Below, piece by piece: positions 1 to 9,424 of a DNA stretch of 64,000 nt. Position numbers and translations under genes: made by a program. The notes beneath the pieces are model-generated. The model was given only the letters and a program-made list of their open reading frames with translations. It searched no databases and was not told the DNA's origin. Each line of letters opens with the position of its first letter. Position 1 is the first letter of the stretch. The stretch spans positions 13,661,197-13,725,196 of the forward strand of contig CM034307.1 in assembly GCA_019925795.1 (NCBI GenBank). Reading direction: 5' to 3'. The stretch is from Dendrobium chrysotoxum (Eukaryota; Streptophyta; Magnoliopsida; Asparagales; Orchidaceae).

Positions 1-285
1 GTTTTGATTATGAAAGTATATTCATTGATTTAATTTCATGATTAAAATGATAGGTGAATATTTTTTTTATCCTTAGGAATGAATTGAATATTCCTTATGC
101 TATGTTTGATCATGAAAATAAGTTGAAAGTTTTTCTTCTCAAATTAATAGTAAGACATTAGTTTGTCCTTTGGGATGGTTTAATTTCAATCTATGCAGAT
201 TTAAATAAAGAAACTTAAATATAGTTTAAAGCAAATCTTGTGTGACAGCATCCCCAGCAAAGGAAATTTTGTCCACATATTGTTC

Positions 286-303
286 TAGCGACTCCACTAA
301 GGA
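286..303 (+). other. PBS-like site of the decayed gypsy element
   Basis: Reads TAGCGACTCCACTAAGGA. It shares the TGGCGAC-type start (one mismatch) with the PBS of the intact Tat-type element at 45131-45149. Tat/Ogre elements are known to use a tRNA giving a TGGCGAC-type PBS, reported as tRNA-Arg. The tRNA was not checked here. Confidence 0.5.
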
Positions 304-511
304 TAGACTTCTCTCTCAATCTTTTGTGAAGACAAATTTTTTGAAATACATATAAATTTAATTAAATGTTTGGGTTATTAGATTTCATGTAGATACATCT
401 TTATTTAAATTATAGTCATGTACATGCATGCTTTGTATAGTCTTGTATATTCCTCTTTAGTATATCCCTATTATATCTACCTAGTTCAGCTTTATATATG
501 CATGCTTTGTT

Positions 512-880
512 CAGTCTTTCATATTTGTATGTTTATTTAAATTTAAAGCATTGAATCCATGCTTACGCAAGTAAGTGTATCCTAGGGTTACTTGATTTCG
601 TTCTCAAAATCAAGCAGACTATTCCAACCAGAATACTGATTTGGTCCTAAGATAGATAGGAATACCATTAATTTATAGTCTTGCATTTGTATGTCCATTC
701 GTATGCTTATTTAAATTTTAAGAATTGGATCTACACTTAACTAAGTAAGTTTATCCTAGGTTTTCTTTGTTTCATCCTAAAAACCAAGCGGACTAGTCCA
801 ACTGGAATATCAATTTGATCCTAAGTCAGGTAGGAATGCTGCCCATTTATAGTCTTATATTTTTGTTTATTTAATAGTCA
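512..880. repeat. Imperfect tandem duplication, about 174-bp unit
   Basis: Two adjacent diverged copies, about 512-678 and 679-870, with the start of a third after 857. Both contain a GTATGYTTATTTAA block (527 and 701), a TATCCTAGG block, an AAACCAAGC/AAATCAAGC block and the end TTTATAGTCTT. They lie in the leader of the decayed gypsy fragment. Confidence 0.65.
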
Positions 881-2112
881 TGCATATTTTGTATATGTAT
901 AGTCTTATATGAGTATGTCAACTTTAGGGTTTAGATTATAAATTCCAGAGTTGTCCGTTTCTCTTGAATAAATTCCATTCATTGAAGTCATTAATCTAAA
1001 TTTAAATCCAATCTAGCCCATGTCTATTTTTATCATCTACATCTGAGAGCCTTTGGATAAGGGTCCTTGTTCGATGCACTTTTAAATCTAAATTCAAACT
1101 AAATTTCAATTATCTCCTCTCTAAATCAAAGTTCAAATCTTAATCTCAATCATATTTCAAGTTATTAATCCAATAGGCTAGGTCCAAACTTAAGTCAATG
1201 TGCGATTAAAAGTTAAAAAAATCTAATTAGCCTCAGTTTAATCATGCATTGAGGATTAAGTAAACTTACTCAATATATTCTTCAGATTTATGCCCTACTT
1301 ACGGGTGAGTGAATTTTGAAGATTGATATACAATGCCAATCTATTAAATAATGTCTAGAAAATTGATCTTCTATTTCTCTAACAATGCAAACATGACTAT
1401 TATGTCTGCTAAAGCAATTGTGATCTAGTTTAGATCAATGAACAATGTTCAATTCACCTTCACTGGACCATAAACTAATGGGGTCAAGGTCGAATCTATG
1501 CCGGTTGTACCTGTGAAAATTATACTAGACGGTGGGTCTATAGTTACCCCTGTAGCTACTAAACCCTAGATATTCTCTCGTCTAACTTGCCCAAGGCTAT
1601 CTTTTAGCTAGATGGGAAAATCTGCTATTATTCCTCGACTTCTATACACATGCAAGTTTGAGATTGGGTCATCCTCCACCACTGAAGAGATGACCAAATC
1701 TCATAGAAGGAATAAGAACTGCCATCTGAGGTGAAAAGTTGAGAAAGCTAAGCTACTTGATGAGGATAATCTGTTGAATGCTGAAGCTGAAGCAGCTAAG
1801 CTGAAGATAACTGAACTAACATTAAAGAATTTGAAGTTCTGTATAAGTCTCCTATAGTGAATCTGAATGACTTTCACCTATTATTTGCTACCGTTGGAGA
1901 AGAGAATCCAGTTCGGATATCTAATTCTTTACCCACTCCTTCCCGTTAGAATCCTATGTTGCCTTCCTTGTCAAAAAGAAAAAAAGAAGTTTAAATCTTT
2001 GTTAAATGAGTTGATCCATGACTGCACCCCTGGTTATGAGTAGTCAAAGTCTAAATTTTTGAAAAGTGTGAAGGATGTCATATCCACTAGAGTGCAAGCA
2101 CACTCAAGGGGC

Positions 2113-2159
2113 GGGGGGGGGGGGGGGGGGGGGGGGGGAGAGAGAGAGAGAGAGAGAGA
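2113..2159. repeat. Compound microsatellite: 26-bp G run followed by (AG)n
   Basis: An uninterrupted run of 26 G (2113-2138) joined to about ten AG units (2139-2159). The complementary proline/serine-rich reading frame is a product of the microsatellite and not a gene. The strand has strong quadruplex potential and is prone to length errors in assembly. Confidence 0.95.
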
Positions 2160-2520
2160 TAAATGTCTCCTCCCATCAAGATAAGAGTATAGTTCAAAGA
2201 AGTAGGTCCTAGTCAACCAATTGATACTGTAAATCACCAATAAGAATATAGAAGGATTTCATATGTCGAACACCAAACAATCCATCGAATAAGCAAAATC
2301 AATTAATACCAATCAAATCTTTGGGATATGATGCATTAGCCCATCAAGGGTATAATCCCATTTCCCCTCTATCTTCTATTTAGTCTAGAAACATTCCAAT
2401 CAGTACTTCTAGTCACCCTTTGGGTCAATATTCATCAAGAGTTTATGAACATCAGTTATAAGATCGGGATTTATCTTCTCTTCTTAAAAAAAGGAGGAGA
2501 AATCAATAAGTCGATGAGTT

Positions 2521-3465
2521 TTGTTATTTGATAGGGAAAAACTTTGGCATCCTAAAATGGTTGCCACATTAACTGCACTAGTCACTAACAATAGTCATCT
2601 AGCAAAAGAAATAATAAAGAAAGGTAAATTTATTAAAAAATCATCAGCTGTTAGAGAATATATTTTTATAGATCCTTGTAATATGGCGGGGAAATCCATA
2701 GAAGAAAGGATGGAACACTTGAAGGAGAGTATATGATAAATAGATGAATAAGAGTCTATAGAAAGTATAGAAGCCAATCTATAGGGTGAGGAAATAAATA
2801 AATATGTACTCATGATTAATAAATGATCGTCAATTCAAAATGATAAGAGGAAAATGAAACTAAATCCAGTGGAGGCTGGGAATGAAAAAGAAGAAGATGA
2901 TAAAGAATATGTTCCCAATCTGACTAGCAGTCTTTTAGATTAGCTAAGAAAGAAAGATGACTAGATAACATGATTTGAAAAGAAAATGGAAGAGTTAATA
3001 GAGGCTATGGCCGTTCTGCAAAATAAAGAAGTTCATGCAACTAAAACTCATATATATTCTAATCCAGTTGAGTCTGTAAAACACTATAATAAATCTAAAG
3101 AGGTTATGACGGAAGATTAAATTGAAGTAGTGAAGTCAGAAAAAGAGATAAAATAAATAGTATACATAAAATAAATGATAGAATAACATGTCAAAGATGC
3201 TTTAACACAGTCTAAGGGTATCTCGTCCGTTCTAAGGGGTACAACCTACCCAGAAGAATATGACTTAGTTCCTTATCCAAGTGGATTCATACCAACTTCC
3301 TTTAAAAGTTTAGATGGAACATAAAATCTAAACAACATCTAGCACACTTCATGGCTAGTTGTTATAATATAGGAGGCAGTGATGCCTTAATGTTTAGATA
3401 ATTTATGAGCAGTATATCAGGTTTTGCATTTGAATGGTATGCTGAAATACCTAATGGGTCAGTTC
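2521..3465 (+). pseudogene. Remnant of pre-gag/gag coding sequence (Tat gypsy)
   Basis: A 71-residue open frame (2521-2736) and lysine/glutamate-rich coil-like stretches (about 2880-3120) precede the gag core remnant at 3235-3465. This order, a charged coiled-coil-like segment and then the PEEYDLVPYP core, is the same as in the intact element (42637-42329, then 42296-41949). Several stops and at least one frameshift interrupt it. Assignment of 3235-3465 is firm by comparison within the window; that of 2521-3120 is an inference from order and composition. Confidence 0.55.
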
Positions 3466-3489
3466 ATAATCAAAATAGGATGGCCATTT
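3466..3489 (-). pseudogene. Stub of LINE-B beyond the gag-only element
   Basis: Read on the minus strand across the insertion (13727 downward, then 3489 downward, counting the CATTT duplication once), the LINE-B frame continues as FERSLN followed by KWPSYF. This parallels LDKSFSKWP in LINE-A. About 20-25 bases of LINE-B therefore survive left of the gag-only element before gypsy gag sequence begins. The remaining 3' part of LINE-B (zinc-binding region, RNase H, poly(A)) is gone. Confidence 0.7.
3485..3489. repeat. Target-site duplication CATTT, left copy
   Basis: CATTT directly before the TG of the 5' LTR; the matching copy is at 13722-13726 directly after the CA of the 3' LTR. It fixes the outer borders of the gag-only element. 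Confidence 0.8.
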
Positions 3490-5206
3490 TGTCGCAACTC
3501 AAACTCATGAGTTTATGTTCTTGATGATAATAAACATTGTGGCTCACATCCTCTTATCTATTTATATTTACAATATATTTTTGTTTGTGTGTGTACTAAC
3601 TTTTCAGGAACACCATACACCATCCAACTAAGATTCAAGGCTCAAGATTAGGTAGAATAGGTTATGCTATAATGATTTTTATAATATTTATTATATTTTT
3701 TATTTATAGAGTCAAGTCCTGTAAGGGTGTATGCTTACTTGGTGACCATACACACATACACTCAGGGGGAGTGAGATTGAGTCAAAATTATAGTTTAATT
3801 TTTGAACTAATCATACTGTAAGATTTATATTGTATTATATAATCAGCTCTTCTAACTAATTATACTGGATGATTTTTATCGTCCAATATGATCAATTATG
3901 ATCATGAAAAATAGCCACCAATCATAATTTAGGCAAGATTTTGAATTTCATATTTTGGTCTAATCATCCAGGATAATGTACATTGTACTAGACGATCTAT
4001 GAAAATCATGCCTAAATTGATCCTGTGATTAGGGGACTAATTATGGTTAATTTATTCAATCTGATCATCCAGGACAATTAATGAAAATTGTATTGGACGA
4101 CCCCAAAGATACATGGGATGATCGTCCCAAATGAAATATCATAATTTTTTTTTTGATCATCCAGGATGATCCCTAATATCGTATTGGAAGATATGTATAA
4201 ATTTGAACTGATCATCCTAGACTGTCCAGAGATCGCCTAGAACTATAAGGTCAAATTCTGCACATCATCCTAGATGATCTTGAGATCATACTGGATGATA
4301 TTTTGTGGCAGAATTAGTTTTTAGGGTTTTCTGAAGCCTTCTATTTAAGCACATCGTACTGGACGATCCTGAGATCGTACCGGATGATTTTTGCTGCTAA
4401 AATTAATTTTTAGTGTTTTTCAAAGCCCTCTTTTTAAGCTTTGTCGAGGCACTTGGTAAGTGTCTTTGGCAGCCATTGTGTCTTCATTGTTTTGGAGAAA
4501 ACTTAAAGAGAGAACTTGAAAGGGAGAGAGGAAAGGGTGGAGTTTGAGAGGAAGAAGATCCTTGGAGGGGGTTTCAAGGGAGTGTGGAGGGGATTTCATA
4601 CGGTTGCTCTTACAAGCTCTCACCTGAATACCATCGGATTCAAGGTTCATCTTGAGGGAAGTTTTGGGAAGAAGAAGATCTCTTTGGTGTCAAAGGACCC
4701 AGCTACTCCGCCACACCGAGGAAGGGGAAAGGGATTCGTGGTTCCCTGCCATCTCTTGGAGGGAGAAAAAGGAGTCAAGGTTCTCTGTCTGTTAAAGGAG
4801 TTTTGGTTCGCTACCGTACCAGGTTGGTGGAAAGATTTTGTAAGGGCTTCTCCACCTTGCTATGGGGGCAAAAGGAGAGACACTAAAAGATTTTAGTGCA
4901 ATACCTAGTGGGTGCCTCCGGAGAATGGACGTAGGTCAGGTTGGACCGAACAACTATAAATTTGGTGTGTTCTTTCTAATTTTATTTTTTTATACTTTAT
5001 TTTTCACATTTATTTTTGGATATAACTACCTAGTTAAAAATCTGTGATTACATTGTAGTGATTATCTATTTTCATATGTTGATAAAGCTTTAAGAATGGG
5101 ATTTTTATTTTTGTTAAAAGAAGGTTTTTTAAATATCTAATTCACCCCCCTCTTGGTTAGCCTCGGGACTAGTTCTTTAAGATTTAACCACCCTCACAAA
5201 TTTTTA
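3490..5206 (+). repeat. 5' LTR of the gag-only element
   Basis: It starts with TGT and shares its whole length with 7720-9359 plus 13629-13721. A 205-bp sample (4516-4720 against 8756-8960) is about 91% identical by eye. The middle (about 3800-4400) is packed with a quasi-palindromic 15-mer of the form ATCGTACTGGACGAT, e.g. 4353-4367 and 4374-4388. The right part holds a purine-rich open frame (4516-4896) that I do not consider a gene. The end, with CACCCCCCTCTTGG, resembles SIRE-type copia LTR ends. Confidence 0.85.
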
Positions 5207-5208
5207 AG

Positions 5209-5220
5209 TGGTATCAGAGC
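5209..5220 (+). other. Primer-binding site (tRNA-iMet type), followed by a second PBS-like copy
   Basis: TGGTATCAGAGC is the usual plant copia PBS complementary to initiator methionine tRNA. It lies two bases inside the 5' LTR. A near copy, TGGTATTAGAGC, follows at 5231-5242 with a shared AAG lead-in, so the site is doubled about 22 bp apart. Confidence 0.9.
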
Positions 5221-5414
5221 ACTTTCAAGTGGTATTAGAGCGGGATTCAAAAATTAAGTTTTAGAAAACTTTTGAATAATGATCAAAGGCTAACTTTGGA
5301 AATTATAATATTGTGGAAGAATATTCAATCACACGACCACCTCTATTTAAAAATATTTCTTTCAGTTTTTAGATAATTTGTATGCCTACATTCTTATAAT
5401 TAATTTATTATCGA

Positions 5415-6310
5415 ATGTGGCATATTATTCAAACTAGTTATTCTGTACCGTCACATATTGTAGATGGAATCAAAACTGATATTCCTTTTTTTGAATGGAG
5501 TAGAGTAAATCAGATCAATGCTCAATTGAATGCTAAATATTTGAATTATTTTTTTTGTGCTTTAATTTCTGATGATTGCATGATAATATCTACATGTACA
5601 ACTGGCAAAAAAATTTGGGATAAACTGTACATTACATACGAAGGAACTAGTGAAGTTAAGTAATCTAAGTTGAATATTCTAATACACGATTATGAACTTT
5701 TTAGCATGAAAACTTATGAGACAATCTTAGACATGTCTACTAGGTTTACTCAAATTGGTACATCATTACATGTTTTAGGTAAAGAATTTTTAATTTTTGA
5801 AAAGATCAATTAAATTCTACGTTGTTTATGGATAAGTTTGACGCCAAAGTTATTGCTATTTGTGAATCAAAAAATTTGAATGATTATACTATTGATAATC
5901 TAATTGGCTTATTTATTGCTTACGAGTAAACTGTGAGTCAAAAACTTTTGGATGCAGGTGAAATGATAGTGCTAAAAGCTGAAGACATGAATGAAAGTGG
6001 CTTAGTAGATGATGAAAGTGAAGGATTAGCATTAATAACTTGCAAATTAAAAAGTCTACTAAAGCACAAACATATGCATCCACAAAAGTGGAATAAATAT
6101 AAAAGTGGTAAGAATATTAAGATTTTCTCTGACATTATTTACTTTGGATGTAGGAAATTTGGACATATGAAAAATAAGTGCCCAAACTTAAAAACTTTTT
6201 CTCAAAAGGAAAAGGGTAAAAATATGCAAATTGTAAAAAGGGCAAATAATAAAAAGTAAAAAATCTCCTAGGTAGACCTAGCTTCTGAATCATCAGACCA
6301 GGGGCAAAAT
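5415..6310 (+). pseudogene. Copia-type gag (UBN2-like, SIRE-related) with CCHC zinc knuckle, broken
   Basis: Codes for a capsid-like gag that would package element RNA. The first open part (5415-5663) begins MWHIIQ and has the UBN2-type pattern NAKYLNYFFCAL, then KKIWDKLYITYEGTSEVK. The frame goes on past a stop at 5661 (ELFSMKTYETI, RFTQIGTSLHVLGKEF), then needs a frameshift near 5811 to reach DAKVIAICESKNLNDYTID and NLIGLFIAYE. A further stop (5926) precedes the last open part (5933-6259), which holds the zinc knuckle CRKFGHMKNKCP, a CCHC box whose first Cys is replaced or shifted (FGC before RK). At least two stops and one frameshift make it non-functional. The layout matches SIRE/Maximus gag. 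No pol follows. Confidence 0.8.
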
Positions 6311-7701
6311 ATTGATGAATAAAGTTTTGTTTGTGTGTTTATTGATTTTTTTGTGTGCGTGTATATTTTTATTCATTGTGAATGTATTTATTTTTTATGT
6401 TTTCTATATGTTATTTTTTATATTTATGTTTTTGATCCTTTATTTTTTTTTCATAAATTTTTTGTGTTGTTTTTCTGATCAACACACACATATCACATTT
6501 TGTTTCGTATACACTTTAAAAAATCAAATCACTTTTTAAAGCTCATTTTTTCTAAAAATAAAAAAATTACCTCCTATTTTCTTGAAATTTTATGTAAGTA
6601 GTGGTTGACTTCTCTAAATCAGTCAAAGGAAAGAAACTCTTGATTTTATCTCTCTATCTCATTTCTTTAATAAGGCTATTTCACTTTTGATTCAAAATCT
6701 ACATCAAATTATAAATTGAATTTTAAAATTGAACTTTTTTCATCTCCCTCTACATTTTTCCTATCTCATAAAGATCTTTTGAAATTTGGTGAATCCACTT
6801 CATAATTTTCTTAATCGAATTGTTCATTTTTATCGCTGGATCGGGTTTTCTTTAGTCTTTAAAAATGTAGAAAGGAAGCATATTTACAAAAAGAAAAGGG
6901 ACACAAAATGAGCTAAAAGCTGAAAAGATGCGCAATGACGCCAAAATGGAAAGATGCACAAAGTGTATCAAAAATCAAAAGATGCACAAAGTATGCTAAA
7001 AACTAATAATGGGGAACAAAATGAGCCCACAATGAGTTAGCTTAGCTTTCTTGTATTTCTTAAATCTTAAGAAAACCTTTATGTCTATTGATACTTTCGA
7101 TACTTGAGTTTAAAAATCATGATTCTTAGTTCACCATTTTGCATTAATCTTCTATTAGATATATTTCATATATCGAGTTTTGAAAAGATTATTGTTTCCT
7201 TCTCTAATTTGTTCCTTGATTTAGATATTTTCTTTAAAAAGAGTTGACCCTTTAAGGAATCTGAGATTGGATTAACAAATTCTGAATCTCTAACCTTTCT
7301 AGGTTATGCATTGTCAATACATGCCTTACTAAGTTTTTGAATAAAATCAAGAGGTAACTTTCTCATTCCAAGAAAATTTACTAAAATTTCAAACTAATTC
7401 TTCTAAAATATTACCTTCACCTAATCAGGGTCTGTTTGATCTCTAGTCTATTTTTTCTATTTTATTTTTTCTGTACTACTCTTCTTTTTGATAATGTCAA
7501 AGGGGGAGAACATACTGTTATATTTATTTACGTACTATTGTATTTATTTAGTTTATCTTTTTATTTTATTTTTTGTTAAAAAAATAAAAAAGAAAGAAAA
7601 TTATTTTAGTTTCCTTTGTTTTTAAATAAATATCCTAGTGAGGGGGAGATTAGGAGAAAATGCTTTTAACTTGCAAATTCATCAGTAATGTTTTCCATCA
7701 T
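6311..7701 (+). other. Non-coding internal region of the gag-only element
   Basis: T-rich sequence with no pol motifs. The short open frames at 6312-6539 and 7660-7878 are composition-driven; the second runs from the internal region into the LTR. Between 6920 and 7000 a GATGCRCAAAG-type motif is repeated three times. Two purine tracts with GGGGGAGA (about 7502 and 7641) look like the purine-rich blocks that SIRE-type elements carry downstream of pol. Confidence 0.6.
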
Positions 7702-7718
7702 AAAAAAGAGGAAGATTA
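7702..7718 (+). other. Polypurine tract of the gag-only element
   Basis: AAAAAAGAGGAAGATTA lies directly before the TG that starts the 3' LTR at 7720. Such a tract primes plus-strand DNA synthesis in LTR elements. Position and composition fit. Confidence 0.75.
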
Positions 7719-7719
7719 T

Positions 7720-9359
7720 TGTAACTCGAATTCACGAGTTTATGTTTTTGATGATAACAAATATTGTGGCTCGCATCCTATTGTCTATTTAAATTTACTA
7801 TATATTTTTATTTGTGTGTGTACTAACTTTTCAGGAACACCATGCACCATCCAACGAAGATTCAAGGCTCAAGATTAGGTAGAATAGGTTATATTATAAT
7901 GATGTTTATAATATTCATTGATGTATTTTTGATTTTTTGAGTTAAGTCCTGTAAGGGTTTATGCTTGCCTGGTGACCATACACACACACACACTCAGGGG
8001 GAGTGAGATCGAGTCAAAACCAGAGTTCAATTTTTGAACTAATCGTATTATATGATTTATATCATATTGTACGATCAGCTCTTCTAACTAATTATACTGG
8101 ATGATTTTGATCGTCCAATATGATCAATTATGATCATGAAAAATAGCCGCCAATCATAATTTAGGCAAGATTTTGAATTTCATATTTTGGTCTAATTGTC
8201 CAGGATTATGTACATTATGCTAGACAATCTATAAAAATCATATCTAAATTGATCTTATGATTAGGGGACTAATTATGGTTAATTTGTTCAATCCGATCAT
8301 CCAGGACAATCTGTGATGATCATACTGGATGACCCCAGAGATACATGGGACGATACTTGATCGTCCGAAATGAAATACCATACTTTTTCTTCTAATCATC
8401 CAGGATGATCCCCAATATCATACTGGATGATCTGCATAAATTTGAACTGATCATCTTGGACTATCCGGAGATCATCAAGGACTATCAGGTCAAATTCTGC
8501 ACATCATCCTAGACGATCTTGAGATTGTACTGGATGATATTTGGAGGTAAAATTGAGTTTTTAGGGTTTTCTGAAGCCTTTTATTTAGGCACATCGTGCT
8601 GGATGATCCTGCAATCATACTGGATGATCTTTGCGGCTAGAATTGATTTTTAGGGTTTTTCAAAGCTCTCTTTTTAAGCTTTGTCAAGGCACTTGGTAAG
8701 TATCTTTAGCAGCAATTATGTCTTCATTCTTCTAGAGAAAACCTGAAGAGAGAACTTGAAAGGGAGAGAAGAAAGCATGGAGTTTGAGATGGAGAAGATC
8801 CTTGGAGATGGTTTCAAGGGAGTGTGGAGGGGATTTCACACGGTTGCTCCAGCAAGCTTGCACCTTAGTACCATCGGATTCAAGGTTCATCTTGAGGGAA
8901 GTTTTGGAAAGAAGAAGATCTCTTTGGTGTCAAAGGACCCAGCTACTCCACCACACTGGGGAAGGTGAAAGGGATTCATGGTTCTCTGCCATCTCCTGGA
9001 GGGAGAAAAAAGAGTCAAAGTTCTTTACCTATGAAAGGAGTTTCGGTTCTCTACCGCATCTGGTTTGTGGAAAGATTTTGTCAGGGCTTCTCTATCTTAT
9101 TGTAGGGGAAAAAGGAGAGACACTAAAAGGTTTTAGTGCAATACCTAGAGGGTGCCTCTGGGGAATGGATGTATGTCAGGTTGGATCAAACCACTATAAA
9201 TCTGGTGTGTTCTTTCTAAGTTTATTTTATTTGTACTTTATTTTTTGCATTTATTTTTGGATATAACTGCTTGGTTGAAAATTTGTGATTGATATTATGT
9301 TGTATTGATTATCTATTTTCATATGTTGATAAAGCTTAAGAAAGGGATTTTTCTTTTTG
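7720..9359 (+). repeat. 3' LTR of the gag-only element, left part
   Basis: Matches 3490 to about 5116 of the 5' LTR and stops at the LINE-A target duplication (9346-9359). It carries the same array of quasi-palindromic 15-mers (about 8045-8640) and the same purine-rich segment (8756-8968). Confidence 0.85.
9346..9359. repeat. 14-bp target-site duplication of LINE-A, left copy
   Basis: GATTTTTCTTTTTG, identical to 13615-13628. A T-rich target next to the poly(A) end is typical of target-primed insertion by L1-type LINEs. Confidence 0.9.
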
Positions 9360-9424
9360 TTTTTTTTTTTTTTGAGAGAAATGCAAAATTGCATTAAAAA
9401 AAACCAAAGTCTAATACAACTTCA

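Larger units (their letters stand above)
1..3465 (+). mobile_element. Decayed 5' part of a Tat-lineage Ty3/gypsy element
   Basis: A degenerate plus-strand fragment. It starts with probable LTR end sequence, followed by a PBS-like site at 286-303, a long leader, and pre-gag and gag remnants full of stops and frame breaks. The gag remnant at about 3235-3465 matches, residue by residue, the gag of the large element at 27580-51244: both have a PEEYDLVPYP block and a FEWYA block followed by PNGS. The fragment ends at about 3465, where sequence matching LINE-B begins, so the rest of gag, pol and the 3' LTR are missing. The gag match is seen directly; the LTR part (1 to about 275) is inferred from the PBS. 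Confidence 0.7.

Noticed and set aside
4516..4896. 126-residue open frame in the 5' LTR, with a partial counterpart in the 3' LTR (8756-8968)
   Set aside because: The frame follows from purine-rich LTR sequence. In the other LTR it ends early, the residues resemble no family, and LTR homology alone explains the similarity.
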